This document shows positions 52,577 to 64,000 of a stretch of DNA of 64,000 nucleotides, one piece after another. Made by a program: the position numbers and the translations under genes. Source of the DNA: Mesostigma viride (taxonomy: Eukaryota; Streptophyta; Mesostigmatophyceae; Mesostigmatales; Mesostigmataceae); NCBI GenBank assembly GCA_009746045.1, contig RPFO01000167.1, positions 1,750,011 through 1,814,010 on the forward strand, in the 5' to 3' direction. The first letter of the stretch is position 1, and the number at the start of each line of letters is the position of its first letter. The notes beneath the pieces were generated by a model. It saw only the letters and a program-made list of their open reading frames with translations, had not been told where the DNA came from and searched no databases.

Positions 52577-55500
52577 TGTTCTCGTTCCGCCATGAACCCT
52601 TCCGTCATGTTCTCGTTCCGCCATGAACCCTTCCGTCATGTTCTCGTTCCGCCACGAACCCTTCCGTCATGTTCTCGTTCCGCCATGAACCCTTCCGTCA
52701 TGTTCTCATGAACCCTTCCGTCATGTTCTCCTGAACCCTTCCGTCATGTTCTCGTTCCGCCATGAACCCTTCCGTCATGTTCTCGTTCCGTCATGAACCC
52801 TTCCGTCATGTTCTCGTTCCGCCATGAACCCTTCCGTCATGTTCTCGTTCCGCCATGAACCCTTCCGTCATGTTCTCGTTCCGCCATGAACCCTTCCGTC
52901 ATGTTCTCGTTCCGCCATGAACCCTTCCGTCATGTTCTCGTTCCGCCATGAACCCTTCCGTCATGTTCTCGTTCCGCCATGAACCCTTCCGTCGTGTTCT
53001 CGTTCCGCCATGAACCCTTCCGTCATGTTCTCGTTCCGCCATGAACCCTTCCGTCATGTTCTCGTTCCGCCATGAACCCTTCCGTCATGTTCTCGTTCCG
53101 CCATGAACCCTTCCGTCATGTTCTCGTTCCGCCATGAACCCTTCCGTCATGTTCTCGTTCCGCCATGAACCCTTCCGTCATGTTCTCGTTCCGCCATGAA
53201 CCCTTCCGTCATGTTCTCGTTCCGCCATGAACCCTTCCGTCATGTTCTCGTTCCGCCATGAACCCTTCCGTCATGTTCTCGTTCCGCCATGAACCCTTCC
53301 GTCATGTTCTCGTTCCGCCATGAACCCTTCCGTCATGTTCTCGTTCCGCCATGAACCCTTCCGTCATGTTCTCGTTCCGCCATGAACCCTTCCGTCATGT
53401 TCTCGTTCCGCCATGAACCCTTCCGTCATGTTCTCGTTCCGCCATGAACCCTTCCGTCATGTTCTCGTTCCGCCATGAACCCTTCCGTCATGTTCTCGTT
53501 CCGCCATGAACCCTTCCGTCATGTTCTCGTTCCGTCATGAACCCTTCCGTCATGTTCTCGTTCCGCCATGAACCCTTCCGTCATGTTCTCGTTCCGCCAT
53601 GAACCCTTCCGTCATGTTCTCGTTCCGCCATGAACCCTTCCGTCATGTTCTCGTTCCGCCATGAACCCTTCCGTCATGTTCTCGTTCCGCCATGAACCCT
53701 TCCGTCATGTTCTCGTTCCGCCACGAACCCTTCCGTCATGTTCTCGTTCCGCCATGAACCCTTCCGTCATGTTCTCGTTCCGCCATGAACCCTTCCGTCA
53801 TGTTCTCGTTCCGCCATGAACCCTTCCGTCATGTTCTCGTTCCGCCATGAACCCTTCCGTCATGTTCTCGTTCCGCCATGAACCCTTCCGTCATGTTCTC
53901 GTTCCGCCATGAACCCTTCCGTCATGTTCTCGTTCCGTCATGAACCCTTCCGTCATGTTCTCGTTCCGCCATGAACCCTTCCGTCATGTTCTCGTTCCGC
54001 CATGAACCCTTCCGTCATGTTCTCATGAACCCTTCCGTCATGTTCTCGTTCCGCCATGAACCCTTCCGTCATGTTCTCGTTCCGCCATGAACCCTTCCGT
54101 CATGTTCTCGTTCCGTCATGAACCCTTCCGTCATGTTCTCGTTCCGCCATGAACCCTTCCGTCATGTTCTCGTTCCGCCATGAACCCTTCCGTCATGTTC
54201 TCGTTCCGCCATGAACCCTTCCGTCATGTTCTCGTTCCGCCATGAACCCTTCCGTCATGTTCTCGTTCCGCCATGAACCCTTCCGTCATGTTCTCGTTCC
54301 GCCATGAACCCTTCCGTCATGTTCTCGTTCCGTCATGAACCCTTCCGTCATGTTCTCGTTCCGCCATGAACCCTTCCGTCATGTTCTCGTTCCGCCATGA
54401 ACCCTTCCGTCATGTTCTCATGAACCCTTCCGTCATGTTCTCGTTCCGCCATGAACCCTTCCGTCATGTTCTCGTTCCGCCATGAACCCTTCCGTCATGT
54501 TCTCGTTCCGCCATGAACCCTTCCGTCATGTTCTCATGAACCCTTCCGTCATGTTCTCGTTCCGCCATGAACCCTTCCGTCATGTTCTCGTTCCGCCATG
54601 AACCCTTCCGTCATGTTCTCGTTCCGTCATGAACCCTTCCGTCATGTTCTCGTTCCGCCATGAACCCTTCCGTCATGTTCTCGTTCCGCCATGAACCCTT
54701 CCGTCATGTTCTCGTTCCGCCATGAACCCTTCCGTCATGTTCTCGTTCCGCCATGAACCCTTCCGTCATGTTCTCATGAACCCTTCCGTCATGTTCTCGT
54801 TCCGCCATGAACCCTTCCGTCATGTTCTCGTTCCGCCATGAACCCTTCCGTCATGTTCTCGTTCCGCCATGAACCCTTCCGTCATGTTCTCATGAACCCT
54901 TCCGTCATGTTCTCGTTCCGCCATGAACCCTTCCGTCATGTTCTCGTTCCGCCATGAACCCTTCCGTCATGTTCTCGTTCCGCCATGAACCCTTCCGTCA
55001 TGTTCTCATGAACCCTTCCGTCATGTTCTCGTTCCGCCATGAACCCTTCCGTCATGTTCTCGTTCCGCCATGAACCCTTCCGTCATGTTCTCGTTCCGCC
55101 ATGAACCCTTCCGTCATGTTCTCGTTCCGCCATGAACCCTTCCGTCATGTTCTCGTTCCGCCATGAACCCTTCCGTCATGTTCTCGTTCCGCCATGAACC
55201 CTTCCGTCATGTTCTCGTTCCGCCATGAACCCTTCCGTCATGTTCTCATGAACCCTTCCGTCATGTTCTCGTTCCGCCATGAACCCTTCCGTCATGTTCT
55301 CGTTCCGCCATGAACCCTTCCGTCATGTTCTCGTTCCGCCATGAACCCTTCCGTCATGTTCTCATGAACCCTTCCGTCATGTTCTCGTTCCGCCATGAAC
55401 CCTTCCGTCATGTTCTCGTTCCGCCATGAACCCTTCCGTCATGTTCTCGTTCCGCCATGAACCCTTCCGTCATGTTCTCGTTCCGCCATGAACCCTTCCG

Positions 55501-58500
55501 TCATGTTCTCGTTCCGCCATGAACCCTTCCGTCATGTTCTCGTTCCGCCATGAACCCTTCCGTCATGTTCTCGTTCCGCCATGAACCCTTCCGTCATGTT
55601 CTCATGAACCCTTCCGTCATGTTCTCGTTCCGCCATGAACCCTTCCGTCATGTTCTCGTTCCGCCATGAACCCTTCCGTCATGTTCTCGTTCCGCCATGA
55701 ACCCTTCCGTCATGTTCTCGTTCCGCCATGAACCCTTCCGTCATGTTCTCGTTCCGCCATGAACCCTTCCGTCATGTTCTCGTTCCGCCATGAACCCTTC
55801 CGTCATGTTCTCGTTCCGCCATGAACCCTTCCGTCATGTTCTCGTTCCGCCATGAACCCTTCCGTCATGTTCTCGTTCCGCCATGAACCCTTCCGTCATG
55901 TTCTCGTTCCGCCATGAACCCTTCCGTCATGTTCTCGTTCCGCCATGAACCCTTCCGTCATGTTCTCGTTCCGCCATGAACCCTTCCGTCATGTTCTCGT
56001 TCCGCCATGAACCCTTCCGTCATGTTCTCGTTCCGCCATGAACCCTTCCGTCATGTTCTCGTTCCGCCATGAACCCTTCCGTCATGTTCTCGTTCCGCCA
56101 TGAACCCTTCCGTCATGTTCTCGTTCCGCCATGAACCCTTCCGTCATGTTCTCGTTCCGCCATGAACCCTTCCGTCATGTTCTCGTTCCGCCATGAACCC
56201 TTCCGTCATGTTCTCATGAACCCTTCCGTCATGTTCTCGTTCCGCCATGAACCCTTCCGTCATGTTCTCATGAACCCTTCCGTCATGTTCTCGTTCCGCC
56301 ATGAACCCTTCCGTCATGTTCTCGTTCCGCCATGAACCCTTCCGTCATGTTCTCGTTCCGCCATGAACCCTTCCGTCATGTTCTCGTTCCGCCATGAACC
56401 CTTCCGTCATGTTCTCGTTCCGCCATGAACCCTTCCGTCATGTTCTCGTTCCGCCATGAACCCTTCCGTCATGTTCTCGTTCCGCCATGAACCCTTCCGT
56501 CATGTTCTCGTTCCGCCATGAACCCTTCCGTCATGTTCTCGTTCCGCCATGAACCCTTCCGTCATGTTCTCATGAACCCTTCCGTCATGTTCTCGTTCCG
56601 CCATGAACCCTTCCGTCATGTTCTCGTTCCGCCATGAACCCTTCCGTCATGTTCTCATGAACCCTTCCGTCATGTTCTCGTTCCGCCATGAACCCTTCCG
56701 TCATGTTCTCGTTCCGCCATGAACCCTTCCGTCATGTTCTCGTTCCGCCATGAACCCTTCCGTCATGTTCTCATGAACCCTTCCGTCATGTTCTCGTTCC
56801 GCCATGAACCCTTCCGTCATGTTCTCGTTCCGCCATGAACCCTTCCGTCATGTTCTCGTTCCGCCATGAACCCTTCCGTCATGTTCTCGTTCCGCCATGA
56901 ACCCTTCCGTCATGTTCTCGTTCCGCCATGAACCCTTCCGTCATGTTCTCGTTCCGCCATGAACCCTTCCGTCATGTTCTCGTTCCGCCATGAACCCTTC
57001 CGTCATGTTCTCGTTCCGCCATGAACCCTTCCGTCATGTTCTCGTTCCGCCATGAACCCTTCCGTCATGTTCTCGTTCCGCCATGAACCCTTCCGTCATG
57101 TTCTCGTTCCGCCATGAACCCTTCCGTCATGTTCTCGTTCCGCCATGAACCCTTCCGTCATGTTCTCATGAACCCTTCCGTCATGTTCTCGTTCCGCCAT
57201 GAACCCTTCCGTCATGTTCTCGTTCCGCCATGAACCCTTCCGTCATGTTCTCGTTCCGCCATGAACCCTTCCGTCATGTTCTCGTTCCGCCATGAACCCT
57301 TCCGTCATGTTCTCGTTCCGCCATGAACCCTTCCGTCATGTTCTCGTTCCGCCATGAACCCTTCCGTCATGTTCTCGTTCCGCCATGAACCCTTCCGTCA
57401 TGTTCTCGTTCCGCCATGAACCCTTCCGTCATGTTCTCGTTCCGCCATGAACCCTTCCGTCATGTTCTCGTTCCGCCATGAACCCTTCCGTCATGTTCTC
57501 ATGAACCCTTCCGTCATGTTCTCGTTCCGCCATGAACCCTTCCGTCATGTTCTCGTTCCGCCATGAACCCTTCCGTCATGTTCTCGTTCCGCCATGAACC
57601 CTTCCGTCATGTTCTCGTTCCGCCATGAACCCTTCCGTCATGTTCTCGTTCCGCCATGAACCCTTCCGTCATGTTCTCGTTCCGCCATGAACCCTTCCGT
57701 CATGTTCTCGTTCCGCCATGAACCCTTCCGTCATGTTCTCGTTCCGCCATGAACCCTTCCGTCATGTTCTCGTTCCGCCATGAACCCTTCCGTCATGTTC
57801 TCGTTCCGCCATGAACCCTTCCGTCATGTTCTCATGAACCCTTCCGTCATGTTCTCGTTCCGCCATGAACCCTTCCGTCATGTTCTCGTTCCGCCATGAA
57901 CCCTTCCGTCATGTTCTCATGAACCCTTCCGTCATGTTCTCGTTCCGCCATGAACCCTTCCGTCATGTTCTCATGAACCCTTCCGTCATGTTCTCGTTCC
58001 GCCATGAACCCTTCCGTCATGTTCTCGTTCCGCCATGAACCCTTCCGTCATGTTCTCGTTCCGCCATGAACCCTTCCGTCATGTTCTCGTTCCGCCATGA
58101 ACCCTTCCGTCATGTTCTCGTTCCGCCATGAACCCTTCCGTCATGTTCTCGTTCCGCCATGAACCCTTCCGTCATGTTCTCGTTCCGCCATGAACCCTTC
58201 CGTCATGTTCTCGTTCCGCCATGAACCCTTCCGTCATGTTCTCGTTCCGCCATGAACCCTTCCGTCATGTTCTCGTTCCGCCATGAACCCTTCCGTCATG
58301 TTCTCGTTCCGCCATGAACCCTTCCGTCATGTTCTCGTTCCGCCATGAACCCTTCCGTCATGTTCTCATGAACCCTTCCGTCATGTTCTCGTTCCGCCAT
58401 GAACCCTTCCGTCATGTTCTCGTTCCGCCATGAACCCTTCCGTCATGTTCTCGTTCCGCCATGAACCCTTCCGTCATGTTCTCGTTCCGCCATGAACCCT

Positions 58501-61500
58501 TCCGTCATGTTCTCGTTCCGCCATGAACCCTTCCGTCATGTTCTCGTTCCGCCATGAACCCTTCCGTCATGTTCTCGTTCCGCCATGAACCCTTCCGTCA
58601 TGTTCTCGTTCCGCCATGAACCCTTCCGTCATGTTCTCGTTCCGCCATGAACCCTTCCGTCATGTTCTCGTTCCGCCATGAACCCTTCCGTCATGTTCTC
58701 GTTCCGCCATGAACCCTTCCGTCATGTTCTCATGAACCCTTCCGTCATGTTCTCGTTCCGCCATGAACCCTTCCGTCATGTTCTCGTTCCGCCATGAACC
58801 CTTCCGTCATCGTTCCATGAACCCTTCCGTCATGTTCTCGTTCCGCCATGAACCCTTCCGTCATGTTCTCATGAACCCTTCCGTCATGTTCTCGTTCCGC
58901 CATGAACCCTTCCGTCATGTTCTCGTTCCGCCATGAACCCTTCCGTCATGTTCTCATGAACCCTTCCGTCATGTTCTCGTTCCGCCATGAACCCTTCCGT
59001 CATGTTCTCGTTCCGCCATGAACCCTTCCGTCATGTTCTCGTTCCGCCATGAACCCTTCCGTCATGTTCTCGTTCCGCCATGAACCCTTCCGTCATGTTC
59101 TCGTTCCGCCATGAACCCTTCCGTCATGTTCTCATGAACCCTTCCGTCATGTTCTCGTTCCGCCATGAACCCTTCCGTCATGTTCTCGTTCCGCCATGAA
59201 CCCTTCCGTCATGTTCTCGTTCCGCCATGAACCCTTCCGTCATGTTCTCGTTCCGCCATGAACCCTTCCGTCATGTTCTCGTTCCGCCATGAACCCTTCC
59301 GTCATGTTCTCGTTCCGCCATGAACCCTTCCGTCATGTTCTCGTTCCGCCATGAACCCTTCCGTCATGTTCTCGTTCCGCCATGAACCCTTCCGTCATGT
59401 TCTCGTTCCGCCATGAACCCTTCCGTCATGTTCTCGTTCCGCCATGAACCCTTCCGTCATGTTCTCATGAACCCTTCCGTCATGTTCTCGTTCCGCCATG
59501 AACCCTTCCGTCATGTTCTCGTTCCGCCATGAACCCTTCCGTCATGTTCTCGTTCCGCCATGAACCCTTCCGTCATGTTCTCGTTCCGCCATGAACCCTT
59601 CCGTCATGTTCTCGTTCCGCCATGAACCCTTCCGTCATGTTCTCGTTCCGCCATGAACCCTTCCGTCATGTTCTCGTTCCGCCATGAACCCTTCCGTCAT
59701 GTTCTCGTTCCGCCATGAACCCTTCCGTCATGTTCTCGTTCCGCCATGAACCCTTCCGTCATGTTCTCGTTCCGCCATGAACCCTTCCGTCATGTTCTCG
59801 TTCCGCCATGAACCCTTCCGTCATGTTCTCGTTCCGCCATGAACCCTTCCGTCATGTTCTCGTTCCGCCATGAACCCTTCCGTCATGTTCTCGTTCCGCC
59901 ATGAACCCTTCCGTCATGTTCTCGTTCCGCCATGAACCCTTCCGTCATGTTCTCGTTCCGCCATGAACCCTTCCGTCATGTTCTCGTTCCGCCATGAACC
60001 CTTCCGTCATGTTCTCATGAACCCTTCCGTCATGTTCTCGTTCCGCCATGAACCCTTCCGTCATGTTCTCGTTCCGCCATGAACCCTTCCGTCATGTTCT
60101 CATGAACCCTTCCGTCATGTTCTCGTTCCGCCATGAACCCTTCCGTCATGTTCTCGTTCCGCCATGAACCCTTCCGTCATGTTCTCGTTCCGCCATGAAC
60201 CCTTCCGTCATGTTCTCGTTCCGCCATGAACCCTTCCGTCATGTTCTCGTTCCGCCATGAACCCTTCCGTCATGTTCTCGTTCCGCCATGAACCCTTCCG
60301 TCATGTTCTCGTTCCGCCATGAACCCTTCCGTCATGTTCTCGTTCCGCCATGAACCCTTCCGTCATGTTCTCGTTCCGCCATGAACCCTTCCGTCATGTT
60401 CTCGTTCCGCCATGAACCCTTCCGTCATGTTCTCGTTCCGCCATGAACCCTTCCGTCATGTTCTCGTTCCGCCATGAACCCTTCCGTCATGTTCTCGTTC
60501 CGCCATGAACCCTTCCGTCATGTTCTCGTTCCGCCATGAACCCTTCCGTCATGTTCTCGTTCCGCCATGAACCCTTCCGTCATGTTCTCGTTCCGCCATG
60601 AACCCTTCCGTCATGTTCTCGTTCCGCCATGAACCCTTCCGTCATGTTCTCGTTCCGCCATGAACCCTTCCGTCATGTTCTCGTTCCGCCATGAACCCTT
60701 CCGTCATGTTCTCGTTCCGCCATGAACCCTTCCGTCATGTTCTCGTTCCGCCATGAACCCTTCCGTCATGTTCTCGTTCCGCCATGAACCCTTCCGTCAT
60801 GTTCTCGTTCCGCCATGAACCCTTCCGTCATGTTCTCGTTCCGCCATGAACCCTTCCGTCATGTTCTCGTTCCGCCATGAACCCTTCCGTCATGTTCTCG
60901 TTCCGCCATGAACCCTTCCGTCATGTTCTCGTTCCGCCATGAACCCTTCCGTCATGTTCTCGTTCCGCCATGAACCCTTCCGTCATGTTCTCGTTCCGCC
61001 ATGAACCCTTCCGTCATGTTCTCGTTCCGCCATGAACCCTTCCGTCATGTTCTCGTTCCGCCATGAACCCTTCCGTCATGTTCTCGTTCCGCCATGAACC
61101 CTTCCGTCATGTTCTCGTTCCGCCATGAACCCTTCCGTCATGTTCTCGTTCCGCCATGAACCCTTCCGTCATGTTCTCATGAACCCTTCCGTCATGTTCT
61201 CGTTCCGCCATGAACCCTTCCGTCATGTTCTCGTTCCGCCATGAACCCTTCCGTCATGTTCTCGTTCCGCCATGAACCCTTCCGTCATGTTCTCGTTCCG
61301 CCATGAACCCTTCCGTCATGTTCTCGTTCCGCCATGAACCCTTCCGTCATGTTCTCGTTCCGCCATGAACCCTTCCGTCATGTTCTCGTTCCGCCATGAA
61401 CCCTTCCGTCATGTTCTCGTTCCGCCATGAACCCTTCCGTCATGTTCTCGTTCCGCCATGAACCCTTCCGTCATGTTCTCGTTCCGCCATGAACCCTTCC

Positions 61501-64000
61501 GTCATGTTCTCGTTCCGCCATGAACCCTTCCGTCATGTTCTCGTTCCGCCATGAACCCTTCCGTCATGTTCTCGTTCCGCCATGAACCCTTCCGTCATGT
61601 TCTCGTTCCGCCATGAACCCTTCCGTCATGTTCTCGTTCCGCCATGAACCCTTCCGTCATGTTCTCGTTCCGCCATGAACCCTTCCGTCATGTTCTCGTT
61701 CCGCCATGAACCCTTCCGTCATGTTCTCGTTCCGCCATGAACCCTTCCGTCATGTTCTCGTTCCGCCATGAACCCTTCCGTCATGTTCTCATGAACCCTT
61801 CCGTCATGTTCTCGTTCCGCCATGAACCCTTCCGTCATGTTCTCGTTCCGCCATGAACCCTTCCGTCATGTTCTCGTTCCGCCATGAACCCTTCCGTCAT
61901 GTTCTCATGAACCCTTCCGTCATGTTCTCGTTCCGCCATGAACCCTTCCGTCATGTTCTCGTTCCGCCATGAACCCTTCCGTCATGTTCTCATGAACCCT
62001 TCCGTCATGTTCTCGTTCCGCCATGAACCCTTCCGTCATGTTCTCGTTCCGCCATGAACCCTTCCGTCATGTTCTCGTTCCGCCATGAACCCTTCCGTCA
62101 TGTTCTCGTTCCGCCATGAACCCTTCCGTCATGTTCTCGTTCCGCCATGAACCCTTCCGTCATGTTCTCGTTCCGCCATGAACCCTTCCGTCATGTTCTC
62201 GTTCCGCCATGAACCCTTCCGTCATGTTCTCGTTCCGCCATGAACCCTTCCGTCATGTTCTCGTTCCGCCATGAACCCTTCCGTCATGTTCTCGTTCCGC
62301 CATGAACCCTTCCGTCATGTTCTCGTTCCGCCATGAACCCTTCCGTCATGTTCTCGTTCCGCCATGAACCCTTCCGTCATGTTCTCATGAACCCTTCCGT
62401 CATGTTCTCGTTCCGCCATGAACCCTTCCGTCATGTTCTCGTTCCGCCATGAACCCTTCCGTCATGTTCTCGTTCCGCCATGAACCCTTCCGTCATGTTC
62501 TCGTTCCGCCATGAACCCTTCCGTCATGTTCTCGTTCCGCCATGAACCCTTCCGTCATGTTCTCGTTCCGCCATGAACCCTTCCGTCATGTTCTCGTTCC
62601 GCCATGAACCCTTCCGTCATGTTCTCGTTCCGCCATGAACCCTTCCGTCATGTTCTCGTTCCGCCATGAACCCTTCCGTCATGTTCTCATGAACCCTTCC
62701 GTCATGTTCTCGTTCCGCCATGAACCCTTCCGTCATGTTCTCGTTCCGCCATGAACCCTTCCGTCATGTTCTCGTTCCGCCATGAACCCTTCCGTCATGT
62801 TCTCGTTCCGCCATGAACCCTTCCGTCATGTTCTCGTTCCGCCATGAACCCTTCCGTCATGTTCTCGTTCCGCCATGAACCCTTCCGTCATGTTCTCGTT
62901 CCGCCATGAACCCTTCCGTCATGTTCTCGTTCCGCCATGAACCCTTCCGTCATGTTCTCGTTCCGCCATGAACCCTTCCGTCATGTTCTCGTTCCGCCAT
63001 GAACCCTTCCGTCATGTTCTCATGAACCCTTCCGTCATGTTCTCGTTCCGCCATGAACCCTTCCGTCATGTTCTCGTTCCGCCATGAACCCTTCCGTCAT
63101 GTTCTCGTTCCGCCATGAACCCTTCCGTCATGTTCTCGTTCCGCCATGAACCCTTCCGTCATGTTCTCGTTCCGCCATGAACCCTTCCGTCATGTTCTCG
63201 TTCCGCCATGAACCCTTCCGTCATGTTCTCGTTCCGCCATGAACCCTTCCGTCATGTTCTCGTTCCGCCATGAACCCTTCCGTCATGTTCTCGTTCCGCC
63301 ATGAACCCTTCCGTCATGTTCTCGTTCCGCCATGAACCCTTCCGTCATGTTCTCGTTCCGCCATGAACCCTTCCGTCATGTTCTCGTTCCGCCATGAACC
63401 CTTCCGTCATGTTCTCGTTCCGCCATGAACCCTTCCGTCATGTTCTCGTTCCGCCATGAACCCTTCCGTCATGTTCTCGTTCCGCCATGAACCCTTCCGT
63501 CATGTTCTCGTTCCGCCATGAACCCTTCCGTCATGTTCTCGTTCCGCCATGAACCCTTCCGTCATGTTCTCGTTCCGCCATGAACCCTTCCGTCATGTTC
63601 TCGTTCCGCCATGAACCCTTCCGTCATGTTCTCATGAACCCTTCCGTCATGTTCTCGTTCCGCCATGAACCCTTCCGTCATGTTCTCGTTCCGCCATGAA
63701 CCCTTCCGTCATGTTCTCGTTCCGCCATGAACCCTTCCGTCATGTTCTCGTTCCGCCATGAACCCTTCCGTCATGTTCTCGTTCCGCCATGAACCCTTCC
63801 GTCATGTTCTCGTTCCGCCATGAACCCTTCCGTCATGTTCTCGTTCCGCCATGAACCCTTCCGTCATGTTCTCGTTCCGCCATGAACCCTTCCGTCATGT
63901 TCTCGTTCCGCCATGAACCCTTCCGTCATGTTCTCGTTCCGCCATGAACCCTTCCGTCATGTTCTCGTTCCGCCATGAACCCTTCCGTCATGTTCTCGTT
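52577..64000. repeat. 31-bp satellite array, more than 11.4 kb, running off the window
   Basis: Head-to-tail copies of a 31-bp unit beginning CATGAACCCTTCCGTCATGT and ending TCTCGTTCCGC. A recurrent 23-bp variant lacks the 8 bases CGTTCCGC. A single-base variant (CGTTCCGTCATG) recurs mostly in the first 2 kb. One broken unit is at about 58810 (CGTCATCGTTCCATGAAC). The unit length is not a multiple of 3 and contains TGA, so no long frame can exist on the plus strand; the minus-strand unit also contains a TGA. Confidence 0.99.

Noticed and set aside
52577-64000. CRISPR-like or coding tandem repeat
   Set aside because: Units of 31 and 23 bp are contiguous with no spacers, and stop codons appear on both strands within each repeat cycle.

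Overview
The window is nuclear DNA from a eukaryote of the green lineage, most likely an alga or early-diverging streptophyte; the species is not identified. Supporting signs are GT-AG introns of 0.1-2.7 kb, plant-type gene families (GH5 mannan endo-mannosidase, DUF506/PDDEXK_6, a GPAT9-type tail, a two-RRM glycine-rich hnRNP), plant-type CCCTAAA telomere-like units and GC-rich coding exons. There are no operons, no CRISPR array and no prokaryotic gene arrangement. No complete tRNA or rRNA gene was seen.

Layout. 0-5.6 kb: partial plus-strand mannan endo-1,4-beta-mannosidase whose introns carry two large (CCCT)n arrays. 6.6-11 kb: debris of LINE-type retrotransposons (ORF1 fragments and 3' tails). 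11.36-14.38 kb: a complete minus-strand hnRNP gene in five exons whose splice phases join exactly. 15.1-22.3 kb: a segment bracketed by two inverted arrays of a 43-bp palindromic satellite and holding a GPAT9-like C-terminal fragment. 23.8-24.5 kb: (CCA)n and CA-rich microsatellites. 24.75-36.2 kb: a plus-strand Y-family DNA polymerase with a Pol iota-like catalytic core and a Pol eta-like UBZ/PIP tail. 36.4-41.4 kb: a 219-bp perfect repeat pair with a tRNA-like B box, then minus-strand LINE ORF1 copies. 41.77-42.88 kb: a minus-strand DUF506 gene. 44.9-51.5 kb: a plus-strand carbohydrate-sulfotransferase-like gene, five exons in phase, probably missing its 3' end. 52.58 kb to the end: more than 11 kb of a 31-bp satellite.

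The genes do not form a pathway: cell-wall or storage polysaccharide hydrolysis, RNA binding, glycerolipid synthesis (fragment), translesion DNA synthesis, an uncharacterised plant family, and polysaccharide sulfation. The main features worth following up are the iota-core/eta-tail polymerase, the repeated partial duplication of intron 3' ends together with exon starts (four exons in two genes), the inverted palindromic satellite pair, and a LINE family with a conserved 3' stem-loop next to a TTAA-rich tail.

Exon boundaries were set by hand from splice signals, phase and family resemblance. No database search was possible, so protein names rest on recognised motifs.
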